A DNA stretch of 64,000 nt from Fredinandcohnia onubensis (GCF_031181385.1 NZ_JAPSKV010000009.1:1-64000), one strand, 5' to 3'. Numbered from the stretch's first letter, positions 8,091-17,691 are shown. Notes: generated by a model not told the origin, from the letters alone. Numbers and translations: made by a program.

Positions 8091-8552
8091 AAATGTAATA
8101 ATTAACCATTTGTGTTTGATTTTTATGTAAAAAAGCGATAAAAGCATTCGAAAAAATGAAATGCGTATGCTTTTATATAGAGTGGCAGTAAAAAAGCATA
8201 CACAAAATCCAAAAAACGGTAAAAGTGACTTCGAACGGAACAAAAAATGTAATAAATATCCATTCGCGTATGATTTTTATGTAAAAAAGCGATAAAAGCA
8301 TTCGAAAAAATGAAATGCGTATGCTTTTATATAGAGTGGCAGTAAAAAAGCATACGCAAAATCCAAAAAACGGTAAAAGTGACTTCGAACGGAACAAAAA
8401 ATGTAATAAATATCCATTCGTGTATGATTTTTATGTAAAAAAGCGATAAAAGCATACGCAAAAAAGAAATGCATATGCTTTTATATAGATTGGCAGTATT
8501 AAGTCATTCATAGTATCCAAAAAAAGGTAATGTTGATTCCAAAGACGACTAT
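8091..8552. repeat. Three tandem copies of a 154-bp unit
   Basis: Copies begin at 8091, 8245 and 8399, each with AAATGTAATA. The first two are nearly identical over the full 154 bp; the third matches over its first two-thirds and then decays. Each unit holds several nested inverted repeats built on TAAAAGCAT/ATGCTTTTA, and GCGTATGCTTTT pairs with AAAAGCATACGC across the GAGTGGCAG segment. Open frames on the minus strand here merely echo the repeat and lack ribosome binding sites. The remaining sequence to 8669 shows no gene. Confidence 0.9.
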
Positions 8553-8669
8553 ACTCTAAAACCAAGATTATAATAAACGAAAATAGTGATTGTATTAAAA
8601 GGCATGCTAATTCTTATGCTATTTACAATATTTCACTACAATAACCGTACTACTTTGCCGAGCCTTTTT

Positions 8670-10556
8670 TTAGTCATTCACAAGTTCAGAGAGTTCTGCC
8701 CATCTTTCAAGTAAGTGATCTAGTACTTCTGATTCCTTCGCATGATCATCCATTGCCTGCTGTGCCTTTTGATAATCACTTCCGGCTGCTTCAATTTCTT
8801 TAACAAGAGCTGCGACCTTTTCCTCTTGGGCTTCAATTTTCCCTTCAATTTCATCCCATTCAAGCTGATCCTTGTAGGAAAGCTTCTTTTTCTTTTGTTT
8901 CGGTGCCTCTTGTACAGGCTTTTTTTCATTTTTTTCTTTTTGTACCGTCTTCGCAGCCTCAACTGAATTTTTCTCGAGGTAATCTGAGTAATCTCCAAAA
9001 TACGTTGAAATTTTGTGCCCCTCTTCAAAGATTAACAATTGGTCTGTTACTTTATCTAAGAAGTATCGGTCATGCGAAACAGTAATTACAACACCTGGGA
9101 AGTCTTCTAAATAATCCTCTAATACTGTTAACGTATGGGTATCCAAATCATTCGTAGGCTCATCCAGTAACAACACATTCGGCTCACCCATAATAATCTT
9201 CAACAAATACAAACGTCTTCGTTCCCCGCCAGAAAGCTTGCGAATCGGTGTACCATGGGTATGCATTGGGAATAAAAACCGCTCTAGCATTTGCGCTGCT
9301 GATATCATTTTACCATCAAGGGTATGAATCATTTCCGCCGTTTCTTTAATATACTCAATCATTCGTTTGTTAAGGTCCATATCTATGCTTTCCTGAGTAT
9401 AATAACTGAGCTTAACTGTTTGTCCAATCTCTATTTCGCCCGTATCTACAGGAACTTGACCTGCAATGATATTTAATAATGTGGACTTCCCGCTTCCATT
9501 ACGTCCAACAATTCCGATTCGGTCACCTGGTTTTACAAGTAAATTTACTTCCTCTAGAATCTTCGTTCCACCAAAACTCTTTGAAACATTTTTTAATTCT
9601 ATTACTTTTTTACCTAATCGGCTACCACCAACTGAAATATCAAGCGAATCCGTATTTACCGTCTTTTTTGCATTCTCAATTTCCTCAAAACGTTGAATCC
9701 GTGCTTTTTGTTTTGTCGTTCTCGCCTTAGCACCACGACGAATCCAAGCAAGTTCACGTCTATATAGGTTTTGTCGCTTAAGTTCAGATGCTTGCTCCTG
9801 TTCCATTCGAATTGCTTTTGCCTCTAAGAAGCTACTATAGTTTCCGGTATAAGTGTAAAGCCGTCCTTCATCAAGCTCAATAATTCGGTTCGTAACACGG
9901 TCTAAGAAATAACGATCATGCGTGACAACCAGTAGTGCTCCATTGTATTTTGCAAGGTAGTCTTCCAGCCACTTAATTGTATCGTAATCTAAATGGTTGG
10001 TAGGCTCATCCAAAATCAAAAGGTCCGGAACTTCAATTAAGCTTTGGGCCAATGCCACGCGCTTCTTCTGTCCACCTGACAGTTCCATCACGTCCTGAGA
10101 AAAATCATTAATTCCAAGCTTTGATAACACAGCTTTTGCGTTTGAGTTTGCCTCCCACGCATTTGCGGCATCCATTTTTTGTTGCAGGTCATATAATTTC
10201 TCCTGATTTACTGTGTTCATCGAATCTTTTTCAATCTGAATCATCGCTTCCTCATATTCCTTTAATAATCGGAGGAGTGGGGTACTTCCTTGGAATACCT
10301 GGTCAAGAACCGTATTTCCTTCAGTAAATTCAGGTTGTTGCGGTAAATAGCTAATTGTATATCCCTTTGAATGAGTAATCTCACCGCGGTCCGCTTCTTC
10401 TACACCAGCAATGATTTTTAATAACGTCGATTTTCCGGTTCCATTCACACCGATTATACCGATTCGCTCATTATCTGTAATGCTGAATGAGATATCCTCA
10501 AACAATGTTTTTTCGGCATAGCTTTTTGCTAAACCTTCAACCGTTAAAAGCCTCAT
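8670..10556 (-). CDS. yfmR: ABC-F translation factor YfmR
   Basis: A 628-residue cytoplasmic ABC-F ATPase with no membrane segments. Domain 1 has Walker A GVNGTGKST, signature LSGGQKKR and Walker B LLILDEPTNHLD. Domain 2 has GRNGSGKST, LSGGERRR and VLLLDEPTNDLD. Between them lies the basic ABC-F linker, and residues 530-628 form a Lys/Glu-rich Uup-type coiled coil. In B. subtilis YfmR relieves ribosome stalling, overlapping with EF-P at proline stretches. The start ATG overlaps the stop of the upstream ypgQ (ATGA), suggesting translational coupling; the extra in-frame ATG five codons upstream lies within ypgQ. Uup is the E. coli relative. Confidence 0.9.
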   Translation of the reverse strand: MRLLTVEGLAKSYAEKTLFEDISFSITDNERIGIIGVNGTGKSTLLKIIAGVEEADRGEITHSKGYTISYLPQQPEFTEGNTVLDQVFQGSTPLLRLLKEYEEAMIQIEKDSMNTVNQEKLYDLQQKMDAANAWEANSNAKAVLSKLGINDFSQDVMELSGGQKKRVALAQSLIEVPDLLILDEPTNHLDYDTIKWLEDYLAKYNGALLVVTHDRYFLDRVTNRIIELDEGRLYTYTGNYSSFLEAKAIRMEQEQASELKRQNLYRRELAWIRRGAKARTTKQKARIQRFEEIENAKKTVNTDSLDISVGGSRLGKKVIELKNVSKSFGGTKILEEVNLLVKPGDRIGIVGRNGSGKSTLLNIIAGQVPVDTGEIEIGQTVKLSYYTQESIDMDLNKRMIEYIKETAEMIHTLDGKMISAAQMLERFLFPMHTHGTPIRKLSGGERRRLYLLKIIMGEPNVLLLDEPTNDLDTHTLTVLEDYLEDFPGVVITVSHDRYFLDKVTDQLLIFEEGHKISTYFGDYSDYLEKNSVEAAKTVQKEKNEKKPVQEAPKQKKKKLSYKDQLEWDEIEGKIEAQEEKVAALVKEIEAAGSDYQKAQQAMDDHAKESEVLDHLLERWAELSELVND

Positions 10557-11200
10557 AACTGTCCATTCCATTCTTTATAAAATTGATCAAGAAACGCTGT
10601 CATGAAATCATGCCGTTCCTGGGCTGTTTTTTTTGCTGCATTTGTATTAAGTGTGTCTTTTAATTTTAATAATTTTTCATAAAAATGATTGACTGCCGTT
10701 GATTTACCATTTCGGTACTCTTCATTTGTCATGCTTTCACGATAAGGAAGCTCTGGGTCATAGATTAAATCACCATGTGCCCCCGCATAAGCAAAGGTTC
10801 TTGCAATACCGATTGCACCAATCGCATCTAAACGATCTGCATCTTGAACGACCTGTCCTTCAATTGTTTTCATTGGTGGTCGATTGCCACCCTTAAAGGA
10901 CATTGTTGAGATGATTTCAATGATTTCCTCTTGTTCAGAGTCCGTTATTTGTAAAGACGAAAGCCAGTTCCGTACTTTCATGAGGCCTTCCTCTTCTGAT
11001 TTATTTAATTTCTCGTCTGCCACGTCATGTAATAATGCTGCCATTTCTACGACAAATAAATTGGCATTTTCTTTTTCACCAATTTGCAATGCTGCTTTTC
11101 TGACGCGTTCTATATGCCACCAGTCATGACCACTGCTATCATGTTGCAGAATATTTTTCACAAATGTAGTTGTAGCTTCAATTATTTTTTGCTGCTCCAT
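10553..11200 (-). CDS. ypgQ: HD-domain phosphohydrolase YpgQ
   Basis: A 215-residue HD-superfamily hydrolase. The metal site residues are visible as H in HDWWHIERV, then ALLHDVADEK (the HD pair) and a later Asp in QDADRLDAIGAIG. B. subtilis YpgQ hydrolyses nucleoside triphosphates in vitro; the cellular substrate is uncertain. Start at 11200 is set by GGAGG five bases upstream; the ORF extends 18 codons further without a good site. Overlaps yfmR by 4 nt, so the two are co-transcribed. Confidence 0.88.
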   Translation of the reverse strand: MEQQKIIEATTTFVKNILQHDSSGHDWWHIERVRKAALQIGEKENANLFVVEMAALLHDVADEKLNKSEEEGLMKVRNWLSSLQITDSEQEEIIEIISTMSFKGGNRPPMKTIEGQVVQDADRLDAIGAIGIARTFAYAGAHGDLIYDPELPYRESMTNEEYRNGKSTAVNHFYEKLLKLKDTLNTNAAKKTAQERHDFMTAFLDQFYKEWNGQL

Positions 11201-11290
11201 CGTATCCTCCACTACCATCAATATCGTAACCATTGTATCATATTCTAGCGCCAACTAAACTGTCGCGCACTACAAAACACATGCATAAAC

Positions 11291-11314
11291 TAAAAAAACC
11301 AGAGTAAACTCTGG
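11291..11314 (-). terminator. Probable terminator for degV
   Basis: Minus strand CCAGAGT-TT-ACTCTGG followed by TTTTTTT. The nearest minus-strand gene upstream is degV, ending 270 bp away, so its transcript would run antisense through the small plus-strand ORF. Confidence 0.65.
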
Positions 11315-11338
11315 CAAATTGAAAGGTGGTAAAAATAT

Positions 11339-11584
11339 ATGTATCATCCAAAAGGTTTAAACAGGGAAATTGGAACTCCATGGTATGGACGTCATGTTGT
11401 ATTGATTACCTGTAATCCCACTACAAATCAATTTTTACAACTTCATAAGAGCCTTCATGCTCCCACTGAACCGCCACATCCAAATTGTGCGGAAACAATC
11501 TCCCAATTCTTGAGTATTGGGTACAAGATCGCAGCCATTGCCCCCCTATCTCATAACGAAGTTCAATACATCCTAGTTAAATAG
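11339..11584 (+). CDS. Small protein of unknown function, 81 residues
   Basis: ATG at 11339 with AAAGGTGG nine bases upstream. The product has no signal peptide or repeats; it contains GTPWYGRHVVLITCNP and HAPTEPPHPNC with two cysteines, and ends VQYILVK. Composition looks like a real folded protein, but I do not recognise it. It converges on degV with one base between stop codons and has no terminator of its own, so the two 3' ends must overlap. Confidence 0.7.
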   Translation: MYHPKGLNREIGTPWYGRHVVLITCNPTTNQFLQLHKSLHAPTEPPHPNCAETISQFLSIGYKIAAIAPLSHNEVQYILVK

Positions 11585-11585
11585 A

Positions 11586-12431
11586 TTATTTGTTCATCCA
11601 ACTAATCCCAATCGTATTTTCACCAGCATGTACCCCAATTGCAACCCCAAGAGGGTAAGCGTTAATCGAAATATGGTCTGGTGCAAATTCCCGAATATGT
11701 TGCTCCCATTCCTTTGTCTTAGAATCGTCCAAGCCATATAAAATATAGACCTCTTCCACATGATTTTTCGCAATGGCATCCTTTAGATAACCTAGTATTT
11801 TACTTGTTGCTTTATTTTCAGAACGTACTTTTTCTTTTACAGAAAGCGCACCATCGTTAATTTGAATGACTGGCTTAATTTGAAGCATGCTTCCAAGGAA
11901 ATATTGGGCCGTGTTCATTCGTCCACTTCGGTGCAGTTGCTCTAAACTGCCGATAATAACGTAAGTTTCAAATCTATCAGCTAGATCCACAATATGTTTT
12001 TCAACGTCTGCTACTGTCCCACCATCCTGTAGAAGCTTCATCCCTTCCTTCATTAATTTTGTCATCGGATAGGTAAGGATTTTTGAATCAATGACTGTCA
12101 CTGGAATATTCACTAATTCTGCAGCTTGTCTTGCTGACGAGACGGTTCCACTTAATTTTTCCGAGATATGCAACGAGATAATCTCATCGTATTTTTCTTC
12201 GAGACTATTATATAGTTCTACAAAGCTTCCAATGGAAGGCTGTGATGTTTTTGGGATGGTCTTTGCCGTTTTCAATCGTTCAAAAAATTGTGTAGGTGTA
12301 ATCGTAACTCCATCAAGATATTCTTCCTCATCAAAAAAGACTGTCATTGGAATCACATAAATATCCTCATGATCCAAAAGTTCCTTATCCAAAAATCCTG
12401 TACTATCTGTAACCCATGCAATTTTCCCCAT
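11586..12431 (-). CDS. DegV-family fatty-acid-binding protein
   Basis: A 281-residue DegV-fold protein. The family binds a fatty acid between two domains; FakB members present it to kinase FakA for acyl phosphate formation. Visible motifs are WVTDSTGFL near the N-terminus, TSQPSIGSF (about 61-69), the SEKLSGTVSSARQAA segment that contacts the carboxylate, and RSGRMN. Start has AAGGGGGCG eight bases upstream. Bacillus genomes carry several paralogues, so which B. subtilis gene it matches is uncertain. Confidence 0.9.
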   Translation of the reverse strand: MGKIAWVTDSTGFLDKELLDHEDIYVIPMTVFFDEEEYLDGVTITPTQFFERLKTAKTIPKTSQPSIGSFVELYNSLEEKYDEIISLHISEKLSGTVSSARQAAELVNIPVTVIDSKILTYPMTKLMKEGMKLLQDGGTVADVEKHIVDLADRFETYVIIGSLEQLHRSGRMNTAQYFLGSMLQIKPVIQINDGALSVKEKVRSENKATSKILGYLKDAIAKNHVEEVYILYGLDDSKTKEWEQHIREFAPDHISINAYPLGVAIGVHAGENTIGISWMNK

Positions 12432-12536
12432 AAAATCGCCCCCTTAACAAATAACCATTATCACTATATTACTATATATGCTCTTACTATATCATAAAAA
12501 ACATTAAATTATCAGAAAATTTAATCCTTTAGTCGT

Positions 12537-12560
12537 AAAAAAAAGAGGCAAGATTGCCCC
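12537..12560 (-). terminator. Terminator after the 170-residue gene
   Basis: Minus strand GGGGCAA-TC-TTGCCTC then eight T residues. The upstream gene's stop codon overlaps the stem. Confidence 0.8.
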
Positions 12561-13072
12561 TAAGTTGTAACGGTATGTAGTTGATGAATTGTCTCAATGA
12601 TATAGTCAACCATTTCAAGTAAATCATCAATATGATCTTCTTGTATTAATCGCTGAAAAGTAATTTTACTATTGTTCGTATATTGATTTCTCGTACCATA
12701 TTGAAAAGAAATTTCCTGTTGGATTTCCCTTTCGTCCCCCCAGATGGTGGTTAATACTTGTTCAATACTTGGACATACATTCAGAGATTCGAGTTTAAAA
12801 ATAAACCCTATTTCCAGATGACACCCTGGTTTATTTTCATCAAGGCTTCGTAGTTCTGTAACAAGATTATCAAGATCCATTTTCAAGTTAATATAGGCTT
12901 GAATTTCATTGATGGTTTTATCCTTAAAGGTAATGCGATAATGCCTACCCATTTTCGCCATTTCCACTTGATCCTGACGATCTGTTATCGTGAGCTGTCC
13001 CTCTAAATCTAAATCATAAAGAGCTCCCTCAATTACAACCTTTAAGTTATCAAATACGGTTGGATCAAACAT
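12560..13072 (-). CDS. Conserved-looking protein of unknown function, 170 residues
   Basis: Starts at ATG 13072 with AAGGAAGG seven bases upstream. The product (MFDPTVFDNLKVVIEGALYD at its N-terminus) is soluble, acidic and mixed alpha/beta by eye, with one Cys-Pro near the middle and a helical C-terminus (DDLLEMVDYIIETIHQL). No signal peptide, membrane segment or known catalytic motif. It lies 49 bp downstream of fhs on the same strand and may be co-transcribed. I do not recognise the family. Confidence 0.7.
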   Translation of the reverse strand: MFDPTVFDNLKVVIEGALYDLDLEGQLTITDRQDQVEMAKMGRHYRITFKDKTINEIQAYINLKMDLDNLVTELRSLDENKPGCHLEIGFIFKLESLNVCPSIEQVLTTIWGDEREIQQEISFQYGTRNQYTNNSKITFQRLIQEDHIDDLLEMVDYIIETIHQLHTVTT

Positions 13073-13120
13073 AAATATACCTTCCTTTTGGTAAAAAGGG
13101 GGAGATCCCCCTATCACTTT

Positions 13121-14809
13121 CTAAAATAATCCTACAGCTTTTCCGTCTTCAGTAACATCCATATTTAGTGCGGATGGCTTCTTTGGAAGCCCGGGCATCG
13201 TCATGACATCACCTGTTAGAGCAACGATAAATCCAGCACCGATTGATGGTCGGAACTCACGTATTGTAATTGTAAAATCCGTTGGTCTTCCGAGCAATGT
13301 TGGATCATCTGAAAGTGAGTATTGAGTTTTCGCCATACAAACTGGAAGGTTGCTCCACCCGAATTTTTCAAAATCAATCATTTGCTTTTTCGCTTTACTA
13401 GAAAACTCAACATCCTTTGCCCCATAAACAGTTTTAGCAATTGCCTTTACTTTCTCTTCAATTGAGGCAGATAATTCGTAAATGGGTGCATAGTGATTCT
13501 CACTATTTTCAATTGTCTCGAGTACCTTCTTAGCAAGCTCCACTCCACCTTCGCCGCCTTTTTCCCATACTTCTGTTAGAGCAACAGGATAAGAATGTTC
13601 CGCACACCAAGATTCAATTTTTTCAACTTCTTTTTCTGTATCCGTAACAAAACGGTTAATCGCCACTACAAATGGTAGTCCGAATGCTTGAATGGTTTCA
13701 ATATGTTTTTGAAGGTTCTCTAAACCTTTGGATAAAGCTTCCACGTTCTCTTCAGTTAAATTTTCCTTTTTTACGCCACCATGCATTTTTAAAGCCCGGT
13801 TAGTTGCAACAATGACAACTGCTTCTGGCTTAATCTCTGCATATCTTGCTTTAATGTCAAGGAATTTCTCGGCTCCAAGATCAGCACCAAAACCACCCTC
13901 TGTTAACACATAATCAGCTAATTTTGCTGCCATTTTTGTGGCAATTACGCTGTTACAGCCATGAGCGATATTAGCAAAAGGTCCACCGTGAATAAGAGCT
14001 GGAGTGTGTTCAAGTGTTTGAACTAAATTCGGTTTAAGAGCATCCTTTAATAAAAGGGTAAGCGCACCCTCTGCTCCTAGGTCTGCTGCTGTGACCGGTT
14101 GTTTATGTATATTATAAGCTACCACTATTTTTGATAGTCTTCGCTTCAAATCCTGTATGTCGGTTGCTAGACAGAAAATCGCCATAATTTCTGATGCAAC
14201 GGTAATATCAAAACCGTCCTCACGAGGTACACCTTGAGTCGGTCCTCCCAACCCAACTACAACATTTCGTAGCGCACGGTCATTTAGGTCAACAACCCGC
14301 TTCCATGTGACACGTCTTACATCAATTTGAAGTTCATTTCCTTGATGGATATGGTTGTCAATTAATGCAGATAGTGTGTTATTTGCAGTGGTAATCGCAT
14401 GAAAATCTCCTGTAAAATGTAGGTTTATGTCCTCCATTGGGATCACCTGTGAATATCCACCACCCGTTGCACCACCCTTGATTCCCATAGTGGGGCCTAG
14501 GGATGGTTCTCTCATCGCAACCATTGCACTTTTTCCAAGCTTAGCAAGCCCTTGTCCAAGTCCCACAGTGACTGTCGATTTCCCTTCCCCTGCAGGCGTA
14601 GGATTAATGGATGTTACAAGGATGACTTTACCGTCCTTTTTTTGTTCAAGACGCTTCATCACGTCTAAGGAAATTTTTGTTTTGTAATGACCATAGGGTT
14701 CTAGTTCTTCTTCAAGTAAATCTAACTGTTCTGCAATCTCCTTGATTGGCTTTAATTCAGCCTCTTGAGCAATTTCAATATCAGTCTTATACTTTGTTGA
14801 TAAACCCAT
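13121..14809 (-). CDS. fhs: Formate-tetrahydrofolate ligase
   Basis: Makes 10-formyl-tetrahydrofolate from formate, ATP and tetrahydrofolate, feeding purine and formyl-methionine synthesis. The 562-residue length is typical. Seen in the sequence: P-loop TPAGEGKST near residue 65, [20 protein letters not shown], and the conserved C-terminus PALNMDV-like [17 protein letters not shown]. Start at 14809 has GGGGG eight bases upstream. B. subtilis 168 lacks this gene as far as I recall, so it is an addition relative to that order. It links functionally to the folate genes at 0-1.7 kb. Confidence 0.97.
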   Translation of the reverse strand: MGLSTKYKTDIEIAQEAELKPIKEIAEQLDLLEEELEPYGHYKTKISLDVMKRLEQKKDGKVILVTSINPTPAGEGKSTVTVGLGQGLAKLGKSAMVAMREPSLGPTMGIKGGATGGGYSQVIPMEDINLHFTGDFHAITTANNTLSALIDNHIHQGNELQIDVRRVTWKRVVDLNDRALRNVVVGLGGPTQGVPREDGFDITVASEIMAIFCLATDIQDLKRRLSKIVVAYNIHKQPVTAADLGAEGALTLLLKDALKPNLVQTLEHTPALIHGGPFANIAHGCNSVIATKMAAKLADYVLTEGGFGADLGAEKFLDIKARYAEIKPEAVVIVATNRALKMHGGVKKENLTEENVEALSKGLENLQKHIETIQAFGLPFVVAINRFVTDTEKEVEKIESWCAEHSYPVALTEVWEKGGEGGVELAKKVLETIENSENHYAPIYELSASIEEKVKAIAKTVYGAKDVEFSSKAKKQMIDFEKFGWSNLPVCMAKTQYSLSDDPTLLGRPTDFTITIREFRPSIGAGFIVALTGDVMTMPGLPKKPSALNMDVTEDGKAVGLF

Positions 14810-14947
14810 GCACAATACCCCCAAGAACAATTTTAATAAACGATCTTCCCTTACCTCTTTATCTTACCTTATTTGTCACATAGGTATAAAGTGAAACTTC
14901 TATTTATTCCCTTCCTTTACCACATAAAACAAGTAAAGATATTTTAT

Positions 14948-14977
14948 TTGATATTCTTGTGTGAATTGTTGTAAAAT
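14948..14977 (+). promoter_or_regulatory. Likely sigma-A promoter of metA
   Basis: TTGATA (14948-14953), 18-bp spacer, TAAAAT (14972-14977). It lies 32 bp before the start codon. The leader is too short for a SAM riboswitch or T-box, and I see neither. Confidence 0.5.
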
Positions 14978-15008
14978 TTCAATTATAAGAAACTAGGAGA
15001 TGATAGGA

Positions 15009-15914
15009 TTGCCAATTAATATACCTCATGATTTACCTGCAAAAGAAGTATTAGAATCTGAAAATATATTTGTGATGGATGAAGATCGCGCGTATAGTCA
15101 GGACATTCGTCCACTTAATATAGTAATCTTAAACATTATGCCAGAAAAAGAACGAACTGAAACTCAGCTTCTTAGACTACTTGGAAACTCCCCCTTGCAG
15201 CTGAATATCACACTATTATTCCCAGAAACGCATGTCGCAAAAAACACGGGAAAGAATCATCTTGATAAATTTTACACTTCCTTCTCTGCCATTAAGCACA
15301 GAAGGTTTGATGGAATGATCATTACAGGTGCACCAATTGAGCATCTTTCATTTGAGGATGTGAACTATTGGGAAGAGCTAAAAGAGATTATGGATTGGAC
15401 GAAAACCAACGTAACCTCAACCTTACATATCTGCTGGGGTGCACAAGCCGGACTTTATTATCATTATGGGGTTAAAAAATACCCACTTCCTGAAAAATGT
15501 ACGGGTGTGTTTCACCACCATTTGGTCAATAAGGATGTGAATTTGGTTCGCGGCTTTGATGATTTGTATTTTGTGCCGCATTCCCGGTTTACAGAGGTAA
15601 AACTTGAGGAAATTGAAAATACTGAAGAATTAACACTTTTATCTTTTTCAGATGATGCAGGTGTGTGCCTAGTAGCTTCAAATGACGGAAAGCAAATTTT
15701 TCTTACTGGCCATCCTGAATATGATGTTAATACGTTAAAAGAGGAATATGAACGTGACCTTGCTAAAGGAAAGGTCATTATTCCTGTTAATTATTTTCCA
15801 AACAATGACCCAGCGAATCCACCGGTTCACAGCTGGAGATCACACTCTTATCTTCTGTTTGCAAATTGGCTCAATTATTATGTTTATCAAGAAACTCCAT
15901 ATGACTGGGAATGA
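15009..15914 (+). CDS. metA: Homoserine O-acetyltransferase (MetA)
   Basis: First committed step of methionine synthesis, acylating homoserine. 301 residues, typical of MetA. The start is TTG at 15009 with AGGAG nine bases upstream, giving the standard MPINIP N-terminus. Catalytic Cys142 is in HICWGAQAG, and His/Glu partners lie in PHSRFTEV and TGHPEYD. Residue 111 is Glu (GAPIEH), which in characterised family members selects acetyl-CoA; Gly at this position goes with succinyl-CoA. So acetyl is the inferred donor. Monocistronic with its own terminator. Gene order before cspD agrees with B. subtilis metA. Confidence 0.95.
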   Translation: MPINIPHDLPAKEVLESENIFVMDEDRAYSQDIRPLNIVILNIMPEKERTETQLLRLLGNSPLQLNITLLFPETHVAKNTGKNHLDKFYTSFSAIKHRRFDGMIITGAPIEHLSFEDVNYWEELKEIMDWTKTNVTSTLHICWGAQAGLYYHYGVKKYPLPEKCTGVFHHHLVNKDVNLVRGFDDLYFVPHSRFTEVKLEEIENTEELTLLSFSDDAGVCLVASNDGKQIFLTGHPEYDVNTLKEEYERDLAKGKVIIPVNYFPNNDPANPPVHSWRSHSYLLFANWLNYYVYQETPYDWE

Positions 15915-15917
15915 TAG

Positions 15918-15948
15918 AAGGTATCTCGGGTTCGAGATACCTTTTCTT
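15918..15948 (+). terminator. metA terminator
   Basis: AAGGTATCTCG (15918-15928) pairs with CGAGATACCTT (15933-15943), then TTCTTAC. May also serve the convergent methyltransferase gene. Confidence 0.75.
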
Positions 15949-16627
15949 ACGCCTTTTTTAAAATAAACACCCACATAAACGATAATGCTTGTTTTAGTTC
16001 TTTAGGTAATCCCTTCGTAGCTTCTACATTCACAGCATCCTTATAAACAGGCTGCCCATCAACTACCCGCCAGCCATTTTCCGTTACCAATTGCTCAAAT
16101 TCCCAGGGCATCATCGTATTTTGGATAACGGTCTCCCCGTACAAGCGTCGATATGCATGTTGCCTTGGTCCTGCCGTAGGACCTAATAACCCAGCACAAA
16201 AGATACCTCCTGGTTTTGTCACACGCTTAATTTCGTTGACTGCTTGGAGCGGCTTCTCAGTCCACTCAATTGAGTTAATCGCCATTATACCTGAAAAAGT
16301 TTCATCCTCAAAAGGAAGATCTGTCAAATCACCTTGTGTAAATGTAAGGTTTTCTGATTGACTTCTTTGATTAGCTTTTTCAATCATTTCAGCTGAAATA
16401 TCAGCACCAACTACTTGAAACCCACGCTCAGAAAGTAAAAATGCCCCGTAACCGTCACCACATCCTGCATCCAAAATATGGGCTTTATCTTCTAGGTGTT
16501 TCGAAAAAAACGGAATAATTGTGGACCGGCTTCCGGAATTCCACATTGCTTGGCTTTGCTTACTCCAAAAGTCAGCTCGACCATCCCATTGCTTTTCAGC
16601 TTCTTTATGCCATCTGAAATCGGCCAT
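15947..16627 (-). CDS. Class I SAM-dependent methyltransferase
   Basis: A 226-residue UbiE/YodH-like methyltransferase. Motif I is ILDAGCGDGYGAFLL (about 50-64), motif II ends VVGADIS, and the post-motif region has FEDETFSGIMAINSIEWTE. The N-terminal WHKEAEKQWDGRADFWSKQS is a typical small-molecule methyltransferase cap. Start ATG at 16627 with GAGGTG seven bases upstream. Last gene of a presumed TetR-SCP2-methyltransferase operon. Substrate unknown. Confidence 0.88.
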   Translation of the reverse strand: MADFRWHKEAEKQWDGRADFWSKQSQAMWNSGSRSTIIPFFSKHLEDKAHILDAGCGDGYGAFLLSERGFQVVGADISAEMIEKANQRSQSENLTFTQGDLTDLPFEDETFSGIMAINSIEWTEKPLQAVNEIKRVTKPGGIFCAGLLGPTAGPRQHAYRRLYGETVIQNTMMPWEFEQLVTENGWRVVDGQPVYKDAVNVEATKGLPKELKQALSFMWVFILKKA

Positions 16628-16645
16628 CCTGGTCACCTCTCTAAC

Positions 16646-17008
16646 TTATAGATGTTCTTTTAGATTATATTCCCGTAAGAGTCCTTCTAATTTAATTGCT
16701 TTTCTTATATCGCCTTTAATCTTTAATTTTCCTGTCATAAATGCAGCAGTTCCTCCTAGTTTTCCAATTAAAAACTGCCTAAAGTGTGCAAGTGAAAGAA
16801 TTAATGTACAATTTGCCCCTTCAGAAGCCTCTAATACCCTTACCTGACCATCCGCAAGCTGAAGTTGATAACTTGCTTCCTCATCTCCTGTAATGTTGAA
16901 TTGATAGATAACATTAAAGCCTTCAATTGGTCCTGGGTTCCGGTTAATCAATTCTTCAATTCTTTGCATCATTTCAGATAAAGTGTAACTCTCAATACCT
17001 TTTGTCAT
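16646..17008 (-). CDS. SCP2 sterol-transfer-domain protein
   Basis: A 120-residue single-domain SCP2-like protein (GEEASYQL-like strands, ADGQVRVLEASEGANCTLILS, then LIGKLGGTAAFMTGKLKIKGD, the characteristic SCP2 C-terminal segment). Such domains bind acyl chains or other lipids in a hydrophobic tunnel. Start at 17008 has GGGAGG eight bases upstream. It lies 18 bp upstream of the methyltransferase and 74 bp after the TetR gene, which suggests a lipid-responsive unit; that is inference. Confidence 0.85.
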   Translation of the reverse strand: MTKGIESYTLSEMMQRIEELINRNPGPIEGFNVIYQFNITGDEEASYQLQLADGQVRVLEASEGANCTLILSLAHFRQFLIGKLGGTAAFMTGKLKIKGDIRKAIKLEGLLREYNLKEHL

Positions 17009-17082
17009 GTTAGCATCCTCCCAATTAATAAATATATTTACAAAACAAGGGTACGATATCGTATTCCTCATACAGAAAAAGA

Positions 17083-17691
17083 TTATTCCTGCATTCCAAG
17101 ATTCACAAATGCAGAAATAACGATTCGGTTTAATAATCTAGAGATTCCCTCAAAATCAAATGTCTCGTCTTCATTGTTAAAAAAGTTTTGCATAATGACT
17201 TCATTAATTGCACCAACCATTGCTTGGGCCACGATCCGCATTTCCGACTTTGAAACAGTTTTCGGTAACTCTGTCTGAACTGTTTGCAGAATAATAGATG
17301 CAAACACTTGGTGAGACCTTTGGCGTACTAATTCAACATTACGCGACACTCCAACTGATTCAACCAATAATATTTGTGCAACATTTTTATTTTCAAAACA
17401 AATCTGGATATACCGATTAATCCCAGCAAACGCTTTGTATGACATGCTTTCTTCTAGTGAGATTGCCAGTTTAACTTCCTCAGACATTTCGTTGCCTAGC
17501 TGTTCAAATAAGGCAACCATGATATCTTCCTTGCTTTTAAAATGCTGATAGAAGGTTGTCTTTGAAACTCTCGCCATTTCGACAATTTCAAGTACAGATG
17601 TCTTTTGATACCCCAGTTCTGTAAACAACTTAAGTCCAGCAAATAAAAGTTTTTCTCTTGCCTCTATCGGCATCTCCGTTACAAATAACAA
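17083..17691 (-). CDS. TetR-family transcriptional regulator
   Basis: N-terminal helix-turn-helix with AREKLLFAGLKLFTELGYQK and VSKTTFYQHFKSKEDIMVAL, the TetR signature; the C-terminal ligand domain is divergent. Roughly 200 residues. Start is uncertain: TTG at 17691 has GGATGG upstream, while the ATG at 17673 has GGAG directly abutting it. It heads a three-gene minus-strand unit with an SCP2 protein and a methyltransferase, so it may be an autorepressor sensing a fatty-acid-like ligand. An imperfect TACG-n4-CGTA palindrome (17714-17725) lies just upstream and could be its operator. Confidence 0.88.
   Translation of the reverse strand: MLFVTEMPIEAREKLLFAGLKLFTELGYQKTSVLEIVEMARVSKTTFYQHFKSKEDIMVALFEQLGNEMSEEVKLAISLEESMSYKAFAGINRYIQICFENKNVAQILLVESVGVSRNVELVRQRSHQVFASIILQTVQTELPKTVSKSEMRIVAQAMVGAINEVIMQNFFNNEDETFDFEGISRLLNRIVISAFVNLGMQE

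Noticed and set aside
8173-8474. Overlapping minus-strand ORFs of 65-74 codons with internal repeats
   Set aside because: They are translations of the 154-bp tandem repeat in AT-rich sequence, have no ribosome site and echo the repeat rather than a protein domain.
8091-8552. Possible CRISPR array
   Set aside because: The unit is 154 bp with no unique spacers, and no cas genes are in the window.
14830-15008. SAM riboswitch or T-box before metA
   Set aside because: The leader after the likely promoter is only about 25 nt; no conserved core is present.
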